A stretch of DNA of 64,000 nucleotides from contig JBGUJZ010000039.1 in assembly GCA_045114175.1 (NCBI GenBank), forward strand, positions 1 to 64,000, given 5' to 3'. The notes below the pieces were generated by a model. That model had not been told where the DNA came from and made no database searches. It saw nothing but the letters and a program-made list of their open reading frames with translations. Position numbers and translations under genes: made by a program. Positions 32,570 to 41,174 of this stretch are shown piece after piece. Position 1 is the stretch's first letter. The number at the start of each line of letters is the position of its first letter. This DNA comes from Cacconaster sp045114175. GTDB taxonomy: Bacteria; Bacteroidota; Bacteroidia; Bacteroidales; UBA932.

Positions 32570-34246
32570 CTATTTCACCGGTTTCTCGCGGACCACATCG
32601 CCGTGGTCCTGGACGATGGCGCGGAGCCAGCGCTCGCGGAACTTCGGATGGAGCGGGCGGTTCGGGATGTCCTTGCCGGAGCCGTTGTCTTGGAAGGAGC
32701 CATCTTCGTTCTGGCGTTTGACGTTGCCGTCCACGAACTTGACCAGCAGGTAGTTCTCCATCTGGCGCCAGTCGGTCATCAGCCGGTCGCAGCGGTCGCG
32801 GCAGAATTCGGTCATCGCTATGCGGGCTGCACGGCCGTTGCCGCCGGAAAGCATCGTGCAGAGGCGGGCATCCATTTCGGTCAGGCGCGTCAGGCTCTCG
32901 GCCTCCCAAGCGTCGATCTTGGTGCGGATTTCAGGAGCCACGCGGTCGTAGAAGAGATATGCAAAATGGGCCACGCGGTTGAAGAGCCAGAAAGCGGAGG
33001 TCTCCGAATAGCGGAGCATGGAGCCGTTACCCTCAGCGAAGCACTGGGGAACGGTAGTGATGTTGGCGTAGATGGGCGTCAGCGGCGAGGTAGCGGCATC
33101 GTCCACGGAGAACCAGATGACCGAACCGACTTCATCCGGCAGCCAGCCGCGGGCCTGTGCCACGAACCAGAATCCGGTCTGCTGGGTAGCAATTGAACGC
33201 TCAAAGACATATCTCTGTCCGTCCACTTCCCAGCTCATCGGACGCCAGCGGTAAGGCAGGCGGTTCGGGCCGGCACCCACATCCTCCGAAAAGTCCATCG
33301 GGGTGCCCTCGAAATGGTCACGCATTACGGCTGCCACATCGGCCACGGTGATGGGATGGTCGGCCTTTACGTAGAGCGGCATCTTGTTGCGCGGGTTGTA
33401 TCCCATGGCGAAATCCAGGTAGCGGTCGGCATCGAAGTTGGCCCCGCCCAACAGGCGCATCGCACTCCATGCGCGGGCTTCGCAAGCGCGCATACCGCCG
33501 AAATCCAGCGGGTTGTAGGTATCGCAGAAGCTGAAATCCGCATCGCTGCCGCTGTAGAAGCCGGCCTTGCGTGCAAAGGAGATGACGTCCTTGGCATAGA
33601 GGCAGTTCTCCGGATCGTTCAGCGGGAAATGGTGGATGCGGCTCTGGTTGGCGTGGGAGCAGACGTATCCGTCCGGAATGCGGATGGCTACCCAGACGGC
33701 GCCTTTCTCGTATTCACCCTTGCCGATGATCTCCATGATCCAGCACTCCTCCTTGTCCGCGATGGAGAAGGATTCACCGGAGGAGGCGTAGCCGTATTCC
33801 TGCAGCAGAGCATCAATCGTGCGGATGGCCTCACGTGCGGTGCGGGCACGCTGCAAGGTGATGTATATCAACGAACCGTAGTCAATGATGCCGTTGGGCT
33901 TCTCCAGCTCCGGACGTCCGCCATAGGTCGTCTCGCCGATGATGAGCTGGTGCTCGTTCATATTGCCCACCGTCTGGTAGGTGTGCGCCACCTGCGGAAT
34001 CTTGCCCAGATAGTGGCCGCTGTCCCAGTCGTGAACTTCCAGCATGGAACCGGCCGGCCAGTCTTTGGCCGGATGGAAGTAAAGCTCGCCGAAGAGGCCG
34101 TGTGAATCAGCGGCATAGCTGACCATACAGGAGCCATCGGCCGAAGCGCCTTTGGTGACAATGACATTGGTGCACGCGCGCGAGTCGGGTGCGGTGAGAG
34201 CAAGAAGGGCGACGAGCGCCGCGACGAAGGTTCGAATCGATTTCAT
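32570..34246 (-). CDS. C69-family dipeptidase (PepD-like Ntn hydrolase), exported
   Basis: 558 aa. A signal sequence ends SRA, immediately before Cys25 (CTNVIVTKGAS). In this family the N-terminal Cys exposed by processing is the nucleophile. Further family features are SYAADSHG, NEHQLIIGETTYGGRPEL and ECWIMEIIGKGEYEKGAVWVA. It hydrolyses dipeptides, here probably in the periplasm, complementing the S46 and S9 enzymes in the window. The HigBA remnant and comF lie downstream on the same strand. Confidence 0.9.
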   Translation of the reverse strand: MKSIRTFVAALVALLALTAPDSRACTNVIVTKGASADGSCMVSYAADSHGLFGELYFHPAKDWPAGSMLEVHDWDSGHYLGKIPQVAHTYQTVGNMNEHQLIIGETTYGGRPELEKPNGIIDYGSLIYITLQRARTAREAIRTIDALLQEYGYASSGESFSIADKEECWIMEIIGKGEYEKGAVWVAIRIPDGYVCSHANQSRIHHFPLNDPENCLYAKDVISFARKAGFYSGSDADFSFCDTYNPLDFGGMRACEARAWSAMRLLGGANFDADRYLDFAMGYNPRNKMPLYVKADHPITVADVAAVMRDHFEGTPMDFSEDVGAGPNRLPYRWRPMSWEVDGQRYVFERSIATQQTGFWFVAQARGWLPDEVGSVIWFSVDDAATSPLTPIYANITTVPQCFAEGNGSMLRYSETSAFWLFNRVAHFAYLFYDRVAPEIRTKIDAWEAESLTRLTEMDARLCTMLSGGNGRAARIAMTEFCRDRCDRLMTDWRQMENYLLVKFVDGNVKRQNEDGSFQDNGSGKDIPNRPLHPKFRERWLRAIVQDHGDVVREKPVK

Positions 34247-34299
34247 GGTTCAAAAAATTTCTTAAAAGTAACAAAAACCGCGGGCAATTCAAAAAAACG

Positions 34300-34307
34300 T
34301 ACCTTTG
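34300..34307 (+). promoter_or_regulatory. -7 box for the 34333 gene
   Basis: TACCTTTG matches TAnnTTTG, 25 nt before the ATG. No clear -33 TTTG is visible. Confidence 0.5.
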
Positions 34308-34332
34308 TATCTGCAAACCCATAGGGAACACC

Positions 34333-34755
34333 ATGAAACGCACCGCACTGACAGCCTTCCTCCTGCTGCTTATAGCCCCGGCGCTATTTGCACAGAACAA
34401 CGATGAGAAGCCGAAAACGCTTCCCGAAATCGCCGCCGACAAGGCAGACGAACTGATGAAGTATCTCAAATTGGAGGATTATCAGGTGTTCCAGGTAGAC
34501 TCCACCCTGACGCACGACCTGCTCGCCCTGCAGAAGGAGCTGGATTCCATGCAAAAGGCCGGCATCACCAACAGCGATTTCTACACGGCCGTCTATGACC
34601 GCTGGTACAACACCACCGACTCTACCTTCCAGTGCATCTTCACGCCCGAACAGTGGACCCGCTATCTCAAGTCCAACTACGGAAAATCAAAGCGGCAACG
34701 CGATAAACGCATTGCCGCTTGGAAAGCCAAAACGGAAGGCACCAAGGCGCCTTAG
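34333..34755 (+). CDS. Hypothetical exported protein, 140 aa
   Basis: The signal peptide MKRTALTAFLLLLIAPALFAQ is followed by a charged, helical mature protein. Visible segments include KADELMKYLKLEDYQVFQVDSTL and a basic C-terminus (YGKSKRQRDKRIAAWKAK). It resembles in general character the small helical periplasmic proteins of Bacteroidota that follow a Spy/CpxP-like layout, but I do not recognise the family. Its stop overlaps the stop of the convergent BamA/TamA-like gene by 4 bp. Confidence 0.7.
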   Translation: MKRTALTAFLLLLIAPALFAQNNDEKPKTLPEIAADKADELMKYLKLEDYQVFQVDSTLTHDLLALQKELDSMQKAGITNSDFYTAVYDRWYNTTDSTFQCIFTPEQWTRYLKSNYGKSKRQRDKRIAAWKAKTEGTKAP

Positions 34756-35978
34756 AACAAGAATCCCGTATTGATATAGAGCGAACCGAACTTGGTTCCG
34801 TTGCGGTCCTGTGCGTTGAACGGGATGCCGTACTCTACGGCAATGATGAAGTTGCGGTTCATGATGAAACGGAATCCACCGCCGGCTGCGAGGTGGAAGT
34901 TCTCATTGCGGAGCAAACCGCCGCCGAATGCCTGCAGCACGCGGCCACCGTCAAAGAAGCCGCTGAGGGCCAGACCCACATTCTGGTTGAAGAGGTGGAA
35001 GTCGATGAAGCGGTAGCGCATTTCCGTATTGAAGTAGCAGATGCTGCGGCCCTGGATGCGATCGCGGACAATACCGCGGATGGTGCGGTAGCCGCCGAAG
35101 CCGTCACGGTCGTAACCGTAGCCCAGAACCGTCTCGTAGGGAAGCATATAGAAGGCCGGATCGCCAAAGAAGCCCTGAGCGTTCAGACGATATGCGAAGA
35201 CGAGCTGGTCACCCACGATGGGCAGGTAGTTGCGGAAAGCGGCGTAGTACTTGACGTACGGGGTGCTCGTTCCGAGCCAGCCGGGCGCATATTCCAGGTT
35301 GGCCTCAGCCCAGATGCCGCTGGAGGGCGCTGCTTCAAAGTTGCGGCTGTCATACATCAGGCCCGCGCGCAGGGAGCTGGAGATGCCGCCGTCGGCCTGG
35401 TCGGTCGGGATGGTTCCGTTGGCCAGATAGAGGTCGAACAGCGTGGGGACGGTATTTCCATCCGGCTTGAAGGAGCTGATTGCAAAGTATTTGAAGTGAT
35501 AACCCGCCTTCCAGTAGAAGTGCGGCAGAATCTCACCGGTAAAGTCGGCCTTGAAGTAGGGAACCGAACGGCCAATCCGATAGTAGGAGGAGGCGATGGA
35601 GGGATCGTAGTTGGTCTCGTAGCCGTTGAATCCGTAGAAGTCCAACGCCTTCTCGTGCTGGAACATACCGTTGATGCAGAAGCGCACGCCCGGGATCAGG
35701 GTACGGTTGTCGTAGTTGACGGTGAAGAGCATCGAACCCTTGGTGAAGAAGGAGGCCTCCAGGTACCACTGCGACTTGGGTACCGGATACCAGCTGCCGT
35801 CGCCGAAGTTGTAGATGTTCAGCAGGGCGCCGTACTGGAGACCCTTGTCCTGATCGTAGGCCACGATGGGCAGCGGGCCGAACGAGAGCCCTTTCTTGAC
35901 GATATCGTCGGCGGCACGGCCGGGAATTGCGCTCAGCATCAGCAGCGCTGCCAACAAAAGTGTAAAGTGTTTTTTCAT
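34752..35978 (-). CDS. BamA/TamA-family outer membrane protein (surface antigen domain)
   Basis: 408 aa. After a signal peptide the chain is almost wholly a 16-strand-type barrel with no POTRA domains. Typical features are GPLPIVAYDQDKGLQYGALLNIYNFGDG near the N-terminus and the terminal SLYINTGFLF with a final Phe. POTRA-less relatives are common in Bacteroidota, sometimes fused or linked to lipid or phosphoesterase functions. It lies 1 nt downstream of a PlsC-like acyltransferase on the same strand. Confidence 0.85.
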   Translation of the reverse strand: MKKHFTLLLAALLMLSAIPGRAADDIVKKGLSFGPLPIVAYDQDKGLQYGALLNIYNFGDGSWYPVPKSQWYLEASFFTKGSMLFTVNYDNRTLIPGVRFCINGMFQHEKALDFYGFNGYETNYDPSIASSYYRIGRSVPYFKADFTGEILPHFYWKAGYHFKYFAISSFKPDGNTVPTLFDLYLANGTIPTDQADGGISSSLRAGLMYDSRNFEAAPSSGIWAEANLEYAPGWLGTSTPYVKYYAAFRNYLPIVGDQLVFAYRLNAQGFFGDPAFYMLPYETVLGYGYDRDGFGGYRTIRGIVRDRIQGRSICYFNTEMRYRFIDFHLFNQNVGLALSGFFDGGRVLQAFGGGLLRNENFHLAAGGGFRFIMNRNFIIAVEYGIPFNAQDRNGTKFGSLYINTGFLF

Positions 35979-35979
35979 C

Positions 35980-37284
35980 TTATTTCAGGTTGTCAATTTT
36001 GGATTTCAGGTAGTTGTACTGCTTGCGGATAGCGGCGTTCCGGCCGGAAGCGGTGCGCCAGTGGGAGGCGGTCATGCGCCAGAGCTCAAAGAAGTCGTAG
36101 GTCAGCATCGGGGCCGGCAGCAGCAACAATGCGGCAGTCAGGGCCCAGTACCAGCGGAGGAAGCAGAAGAGCAGCACGACCTCGATAATGTAGAGTAACG
36201 TCCAGAGAACCATGGAGGTACCCATGCGGGCCGTGTTGCGGAAAGCCAGGTCTTTGATGCGCCCCGCGAGCGATTCGGCCACCCACCAGACGGGCAGCGA
36301 AGCCAGAGCCAGCACCGCAAAGACGGGCAATGTCACCAGGCAGAGCAGCGTGTTCCACAGCGCCGCGAGCACGGGATGCTTCTTGCAGAGCGAATTGAGG
36401 CTGATGCGGGCCTTGCGGCGGCTGTCGCGGAATTCGAGCGCCTCGCGGTACAGACCGGCCGCTGCTTCGGGTTGCTCCGCGCCAAACTTTTCGATGCGCG
36501 CGATGGCGTCCCGGTTGGTCTCCAGGCGCTTCTTCATCCGCAGCGCGGGAATTTTTCCGCTGGACATCTTGGTCAGTTCCCAGATGGCCTCATAGTTGGC
36601 CTCGTCGCGCACGCAGGTGATGGTTTCGGCGAGCTTTTCAGCCAGCAGTGCGCGCAGCCCCTGCATCAAATCGTGGTCGTTCAGTTCCGGATGGGCGTTG
36701 ATATAGGCCGTGGCGTCGATCGGATCGCCGATCTGGGCGAGCAGGGTCCCGCGGAAGCGGAAATAGTCACCATACTCCAGGCCTACCGGCACGATATAGA
36801 CCGGACGGTCGCCACCCGTGGCGCGATAGGTTCCCAGTGCGATGCGGGCCACCCCTTTTCCGATGGGCAGCAGGGCGTGCATCGGGCGATGCGTACCTTC
36901 CGGCATAATGCAGAAGTGGCAGCCGTTGGCCAGCACTTCGATGGATTTTTCAATGGTCTCCTCCGTCTTGTGCATGTTCTGCAGACCGTCCCTGCGCCGA
37001 TTGATGGGCATGATTTTCAGGTAGTTGAGGATACGGGCGATCTTGGGATTCTTGAAGACGTCTGCCCGCGCCACAAAGACCTTGCGCCGGCGGCTCATCA
37101 CCAGCACGGCGAGCGGATCCATCAGGGCGTCACAATGGTTCGGGGCGTAGATAACGGCGCCGTCGGTAGGAATTTTATCCATCCCGAGATAGCGGACCCG
37201 GCGGTAAGAACCGCGTATAAAGGCGTCTGTCCACCAGCGAAGGGAGGAATAACCGAGGGATTTTTCGTAGATTTTCTTGCTCAT
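35980..37284 (-). CDS. 1-acyl-glycerol-3-phosphate acyltransferase-like protein (PlsC family)
   Basis: 434 aa from the ATG at 37284, preferred over a TTG 21 nt upstream. The acyltransferase motifs are APNHCDALMDPLA (the HX4D-type site, here HCDALMD) and MPEGTHRP (glycerol-3-phosphate binding). Two hydrophobic segments follow at about residues 300-330 and 360-400. Single-domain PlsC is about 240 aa, so about 190 extra C-terminal residues with membrane segments are a Bacteroidota-type extension. It acylates lysophosphatidate or a related lipid in the inner membrane. Confidence 0.85.
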   Translation of the reverse strand: MSKKIYEKSLGYSSLRWWTDAFIRGSYRRVRYLGMDKIPTDGAVIYAPNHCDALMDPLAVLVMSRRRKVFVARADVFKNPKIARILNYLKIMPINRRRDGLQNMHKTEETIEKSIEVLANGCHFCIMPEGTHRPMHALLPIGKGVARIALGTYRATGGDRPVYIVPVGLEYGDYFRFRGTLLAQIGDPIDATAYINAHPELNDHDLMQGLRALLAEKLAETITCVRDEANYEAIWELTKMSSGKIPALRMKKRLETNRDAIARIEKFGAEQPEAAAGLYREALEFRDSRRKARISLNSLCKKHPVLAALWNTLLCLVTLPVFAVLALASLPVWWVAESLAGRIKDLAFRNTARMGTSMVLWTLLYIIEVVLLFCFLRWYWALTAALLLLPAPMLTYDFFELWRMTASHWRTASGRNAAIRKQYNYLKSKIDNLK

Positions 37285-37329
37285 TCCCGGTAATTTGGTC
37301 CGCAAGATACGAATTATACCTTAATTTCT

Positions 37330-37337
37330 TACATTTG
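37330..37337 (+). promoter_or_regulatory. -7 box directly before the 37342 start codon
   Basis: TACATTTG fits TAnnTTTG, and only 4 nt separate it from the ATG. The transcript is predicted to begin at or next to the start codon. There is no ribosome binding site. Confidence 0.55.
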
Positions 37338-37341
37338 CAGT

Positions 37342-38328
37342 ATGGCATACACGCTGATGTTCTATAATCTGGAGAACCTCTACGACACCGCAGACGATCC
37401 GGAAACCAACGACGACGAATTCACTCCGTCCGGCGAAAAGCGCTGGACCTTGGAGCGTTACCATACGAAACTCGACAACCTGAGCGAGGTGGTCGGGGCG
37501 GTGGCCAGCGCCCAGGGAGGTTTCCCTATCGTGATTGGCGTTTCCGAAGTGGAGAACATGCGCGTGATGCGGGAACTCGCCTCCCGCAAGCGGATGCAGG
37601 GCGCTCACTACAAATGCCTTCACTATGAATCCAACGACGCCCGCGGCGTAGATGTCGGCGCCTTCTACCGGCCCGACAAGTTCACCCTGCTGGGCAGTGA
37701 GCCGGTCAAACTGGTGCTGCGCAGCGGCCGGGAGTACATTGGCCGCGATATTCTAGCAATGTGGGGTCTTCTGGATGGCGAGATGTTCGCCTTTTATATC
37801 TGCCACTTCCTCTCCCGCCGGGCCGGGATCGAATCTTCCGCCGGGTTCCGCCGGGCCGGGGCCGAGACCGCCCGCGACCATGCCAAGGCGCTGGCCCAGA
37901 AGTATCCCGGACTCAAGGTGGTGATTATGGGCGACATGAACGACAACCCCGACGACGTCTCGCTTGCCGAGTTGCTTCCGGCCCGCCGCAACCTCTTCTC
38001 GGTCAAGCCCGGAGAGTATTTCAACCCCTTCTGGCAGCTGCACGACGAGGGAGTCGGCAGCAGCCTTCACGGCAGCCGCTGGACTATGTACGACAATATC
38101 ATCGTCAGCCATTCGCTGCTCGACCAGACGGCGGCTAACGTCCGTACCATCTTCGGCGGCCGGACCGTCCGCGGCCTGCATCTGGCCAAGACCGATTCCC
38201 GCCACTACGGCGAAGTCTTCCGCCGCAACTTCATGATGCAGAAGGGCAAGCCCAAACGCTGCTACGACGGCAACCATTTCCAGAGCGGCTACAGCGACCA
38301 CCTCCCTGTGCTGATCAAGCTCCGGTAG
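37342..38328 (+). CDS. Endonuclease/exonuclease/phosphatase family protein
   Basis: 328 aa. The opening LMFYNLENLYDTADDPETND contains the Asn/Glu of the EEP fold. Later motifs are VIGVSEVEN (catalytic Glu), VVIMGDMNDNPDD (Asp/Asn) and GYSDHLPV (Asp-His). It is a Mg-dependent phosphodiesterase of unknown substrate: nucleic acid, phosphoinositide-like or other. There is no signal peptide. The start is fixed by family alignment and coincides with a near-leaderless promoter. Confidence 0.87.
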   Translation: MAYTLMFYNLENLYDTADDPETNDDEFTPSGEKRWTLERYHTKLDNLSEVVGAVASAQGGFPIVIGVSEVENMRVMRELASRKRMQGAHYKCLHYESNDARGVDVGAFYRPDKFTLLGSEPVKLVLRSGREYIGRDILAMWGLLDGEMFAFYICHFLSRRAGIESSAGFRRAGAETARDHAKALAQKYPGLKVVIMGDMNDNPDDVSLAELLPARRNLFSVKPGEYFNPFWQLHDEGVGSSLHGSRWTMYDNIIVSHSLLDQTAANVRTIFGGRTVRGLHLAKTDSRHYGEVFRRNFMMQKGKPKRCYDGNHFQSGYSDHLPVLIKLR

Positions 38329-38415
38329 ACTCGCGCAGCATTGCAGGGTAAAAACGGCCGGGGCAAGATAGTAGGGGGCGTCCGGCGGCGATGTAAGAAA
38401 TTTTTTCGCCCCATT

Positions 38416-38447
38416 TTTGGAATCGGAGGCAGTTTCCATTAACTTTG
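38416..38447 (+). promoter_or_regulatory. Promoter for the 38472-40335 gene pair
   Basis: TTTG (38416-38419), a 20-nt spacer, then TAACTTTG (38440-38447): an exact Bacteroidales-type promoter ending 24 nt before the ATG at 38472. Confidence 0.7.
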
Positions 38448-38471
38448 GAAAACGCATCATCGTTTTCTGAC

Positions 38472-38657
38472 ATGAAAAGATTCCGAATACTGCTTTTACT
38501 TGGTGCTGCCCTGTTGGCTGGCGCCCTGATTAGTTCCTGCAGCGGCCCATTCCCGGGTCCCGACGACGGCGAAAGTCCCAACAGCAACAATGAAGATAAA
38601 GGGAAACCTACACACCGGACGGACCGCCCGGCGAATGTCTGTTCGATTGAGCTTTGA
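38472..38657 (+). CDS. Small lipoprotein, 61 aa
   Basis: MKRFRILLLLGAALLAGAL is a signal peptide with lipobox ISSC. The mature part is only about 35 residues: Pro/Asp/Asn-rich (GPFPGPDDGESPNSNNED), then basic. It ends 7 nt before the TPR protein and shares its promoter. It is unrecognised. The perfect promoter and clear lipobox support a real gene. It may be a partner or secretion-linked peptide of the TPR protein. Confidence 0.65.
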   Translation: MKRFRILLLLGAALLAGALISSCSGPFPGPDDGESPNSNNEDKGKPTHRTDRPANVCSIEL

Positions 38658-38664
38658 CGTCAAG

Positions 38665-40335
38665 ATGGGACGCCGATTTCGCTGGTTACCGTTGACCTGC
38701 CTGGCGCTCCTGCTGCTGCAGGGCTGCCGGACGGGAGAGACTGACCGACGCCTGAGAGCCATCGACGACTCCGCTCAGTTGCATCCCGACAGCGCTTTGG
38801 TCCTGCTGCGCGCCGTCCCGCGGGAAGCCCTCACCACCCAGGCGCTTCGGGCCCACTATTCGCTCCTGCACGCAAAACTGCTTTACAAGAACTTCATCGA
38901 CACGACCGACCTGGCAATCATAGCCCCGGCCCGAAGTTATTTCGCTCGCCACGGCTCCACGCACGAAAAGATGGAGACGGCCTATTACACCGGCTGTATC
39001 CTTCAGAACCGCAAGGAGTTCACGGAAGCTGTGATTGAACTCGGCGTGGCGGCAAGGCTGGCACAGCAGTGCGGGGATCGCTTCACGGAAGGTCTTATCT
39101 GCGCCACCCTCAGCATTCTCTACACCGAACTGCACAACTATTCGGAGGAATACCTCTATGCCGAACGGGCCGTATCGTGTTTTGCGGAGGCCGGTAATGA
39201 GGATTATCGCCAGTATGCCGCTATCCTTCAGGGTATTGCGCTGCACAATCAGCGGCATTTCGCCGAAGCGGAAGCCATCTACCGGGATATTTTGGAAAAC
39301 GGCAATCCCGACCGGGCCAACCGGCAGGATGTGATGGCCCACCTTGCGCTGACACAGGCGGCCCGTAAGGATATCCACCTGGCGGAAGCCGATTCCCTCT
39401 TCAAGCAGGTGCTGTTTGAGACGGGGGATCTGCCCTCCCGCAACATGTGGGGTGCCTACGCGTTCGTGCAGGACCGCCTGGGCCGACGTGCGGAGGCCGA
39501 TGCCATCTATGCCCGACTGGACACGGCCGATGTGGCCATCGACGGCTGGTACGCCCGCTCACTGGGCGTCCGACGGGAGTATCGCGATGCTTTCTACAGA
39601 TTGTTGAGGTCGGTGGAGCAACAGTCCGAGCTGCTGAATGTCGCCCTGACGCAGGCCACCCAGAAGGCGCTGCGCGAGCGGTTGGAATCGCTTCGCGAAC
39701 AGGCGGAGGCCCGTAACCGCACTCAGCGCAACATCTTCATTCTTACCATCCTGGCCGTGCTGTCAGCGGCGGTTGCCCTCTTCCTCTTGATTCGACGCCG
39801 CTACGAACACACCCGCGAGGAGAACCTTCGTCTGACCCAGATGGCCGAACAAATTCACAACCGGATGCAGGCGATGGAAAAGGCGGCCGCCGACGCTGCC
39901 TCCTCATGCACAGCCCCCTCGCTGCAGGAGGAGTACATCCGTCTCTACCAGTCGCGTTTCAAGGAGATCGGTATCCTCTACGAGAATCTTCTCTATGCAG
40001 AAACGCACGGTAACGGCACCCAGGCCATCCTCGCCTCGGTGCGCAGGATGGTGAACGACATCATCCGGCAGGATGCGGACGGCCGCCGGTTCGAAGCGAT
40101 GCTCAACGAAAAACTCGACGGGGTGATGACCCGCTTCCGTCAGGATTTCCCGGGGCGGCCTGAGACCGATTACCGGCTGATGAGTTTCGTGATTGCCGGG
40201 TTCGACGCCACCACCGTTACGCTGCTGCTGAATATGCCCTCCGCCGGGGCGGCCTATACGCGCAAGTCCCGCCTGAAACAGACCATCGCCGCGGCCGGGG
40301 GCCAGAAGAACGCCGCCTATCTCCGCTATTTTTAG
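38665..40335 (+). CDS. TPR-repeat lipoprotein with transmembrane helix and C-terminal DNA-binding-like segment
   Basis: 556 aa from the ATG at 38665. The lipoprotein signal ends LLQGC. TPR-like helical repeats span about residues 30-340 (e.g. FVQDRLGRRAEADAIYARLD). A coiled stretch follows, then one membrane helix at about 363-386 (IFILTILAVLSAAVALFLLI). A cytoplasmic coiled coil and a C-terminal segment (DATTVTLLLNMPSAGAAYTRK) resemble the LuxR/sigma-4-like helix-turn-helix of Bacteroidales membrane-bound TPR regulators. It may sense an envelope signal and bind DNA. This is inference. Confidence 0.72.
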   Translation: MGRRFRWLPLTCLALLLLQGCRTGETDRRLRAIDDSAQLHPDSALVLLRAVPREALTTQALRAHYSLLHAKLLYKNFIDTTDLAIIAPARSYFARHGSTHEKMETAYYTGCILQNRKEFTEAVIELGVAARLAQQCGDRFTEGLICATLSILYTELHNYSEEYLYAERAVSCFAEAGNEDYRQYAAILQGIALHNQRHFAEAEAIYRDILENGNPDRANRQDVMAHLALTQAARKDIHLAEADSLFKQVLFETGDLPSRNMWGAYAFVQDRLGRRAEADAIYARLDTADVAIDGWYARSLGVRREYRDAFYRLLRSVEQQSELLNVALTQATQKALRERLESLREQAEARNRTQRNIFILTILAVLSAAVALFLLIRRRYEHTREENLRLTQMAEQIHNRMQAMEKAAADAASSCTAPSLQEEYIRLYQSRFKEIGILYENLLYAETHGNGTQAILASVRRMVNDIIRQDADGRRFEAMLNEKLDGVMTRFRQDFPGRPETDYRLMSFVIAGFDATTVTLLLNMPSAGAAYTRKSRLKQTIAAAGGQKNAAYLRYF

Positions 40336-40346
40336 CCCTGTAAGGA

Positions 40347-40378
40347 TTTGTTTCTTTGGCGGCATGTTGTTACTTTTG
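40347..40378 (+). promoter_or_regulatory. Promoter of cdaA, almost leaderless
   Basis: TTTG (40347-40350), a 20-nt spacer, then TACTTTTG (40371-40378). This exact consensus ends 4 nt before the ATG at 40383, so the mRNA should start at or beside the start codon. Confidence 0.7.
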
Positions 40379-40382
40379 CAAC

Positions 40383-41162
40383 ATGTTTGACTTTATTCAC
40401 ATTACTTTTATCGATATACTCGACATCGTCCTGGTGGGGTTGCTGATTTTCGAGATCATCCGCTTCTTCCGCAAGACCTCGGTGATGGGCGTGTTCCTGG
40501 GCATTCTGGCCATCTACGTGACCTGGCTGATTGTCCGCGCGCTCAACATGAAACTGCTCTCGTTCATCCTGGGGCAGATTCTGGGCGTGGGTGTGATTGC
40601 CCTCATCATCCTTTTCCAGCCGGAGATCCGGCGCTTCCTCTTCAGCTTGGGCAACCGCATCAAGTCGGCGCCGCGCCGCTCCTTCCTTTCCCGGCTGCTC
40701 GGTTCGCAGCAGCACGGCATGGATGTGACGAGCCTCGGTGAGCTGACGGCCGCCGTCCGCAAGATGTCGGAAACCAAGACCGGTGCGCTGATTGTGCTGC
40801 AGCACGGCAGCCGCCTGGATCGCTATATCGAAACGGGTGATCCGCTCAACGCCCGCATCAACCGGCGCCTGATTGAGAATATCTTCTTCAAGAACGCGCC
40901 GCTCCACGACGGGGCCATGATCCTCAGTGCGGACTCGATGCTCGCAGCCCGCTGCACCCTGCCCATCTCGGAAAATCCGGACATCCCGCCGCAGTTCGGC
41001 ATGCGCCACAAGGCGGCAATCGGCATCACGGAACTTACCGATGCATCGGTAATCGTGGTTTCGGAAGAGACGGGCCAGATTTCGTTCGTGGAGCGCGGGG
41101 AGATGCAGCACGATATCGGTCTCACCACGCTGCGTCTGGCTATTGAAAATTCTTACAAGTAA
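40383..41162 (+). CDS. cdaA: Diadenylate cyclase CdaA (c-di-AMP synthase)
   Basis: 259 aa from the ATG at 40383. Three N-terminal membrane helices (ILDIVLVGLLIFEIIRFF onward) precede a DAC domain with the catalytic motifs LHDGAMIL and the RHR-type loop FGMRHKAAIG (here RHK). It makes cyclic di-AMP from two ATP at the inner membrane. No CdaR or GlmM neighbour is present, unlike the Firmicute cdaA-cdaR-glmM operon. mutS2 follows after 12 nt, so the two are probably co-transcribed. Confidence 0.93.
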   Translation: MFDFIHITFIDILDIVLVGLLIFEIIRFFRKTSVMGVFLGILAIYVTWLIVRALNMKLLSFILGQILGVGVIALIILFQPEIRRFLFSLGNRIKSAPRRSFLSRLLGSQQHGMDVTSLGELTAAVRKMSETKTGALIVLQHGSRLDRYIETGDPLNARINRRLIENIFFKNAPLHDGAMILSADSMLAARCTLPISENPDIPPQFGMRHKAAIGITELTDASVIVVSEETGQISFVERGEMQHDIGLTTLRLAIENSYK

Positions 41163-41174
41163 CCGATCCGAACG

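Noticed and set aside
38335..38353. A GCATTGCAGGGTAAAAAC stretch after the EEP gene resembling the right end of the 28841 element plus flank
   Set aside because: The similarity is partial and includes bases outside the element; no paired arm is visible.
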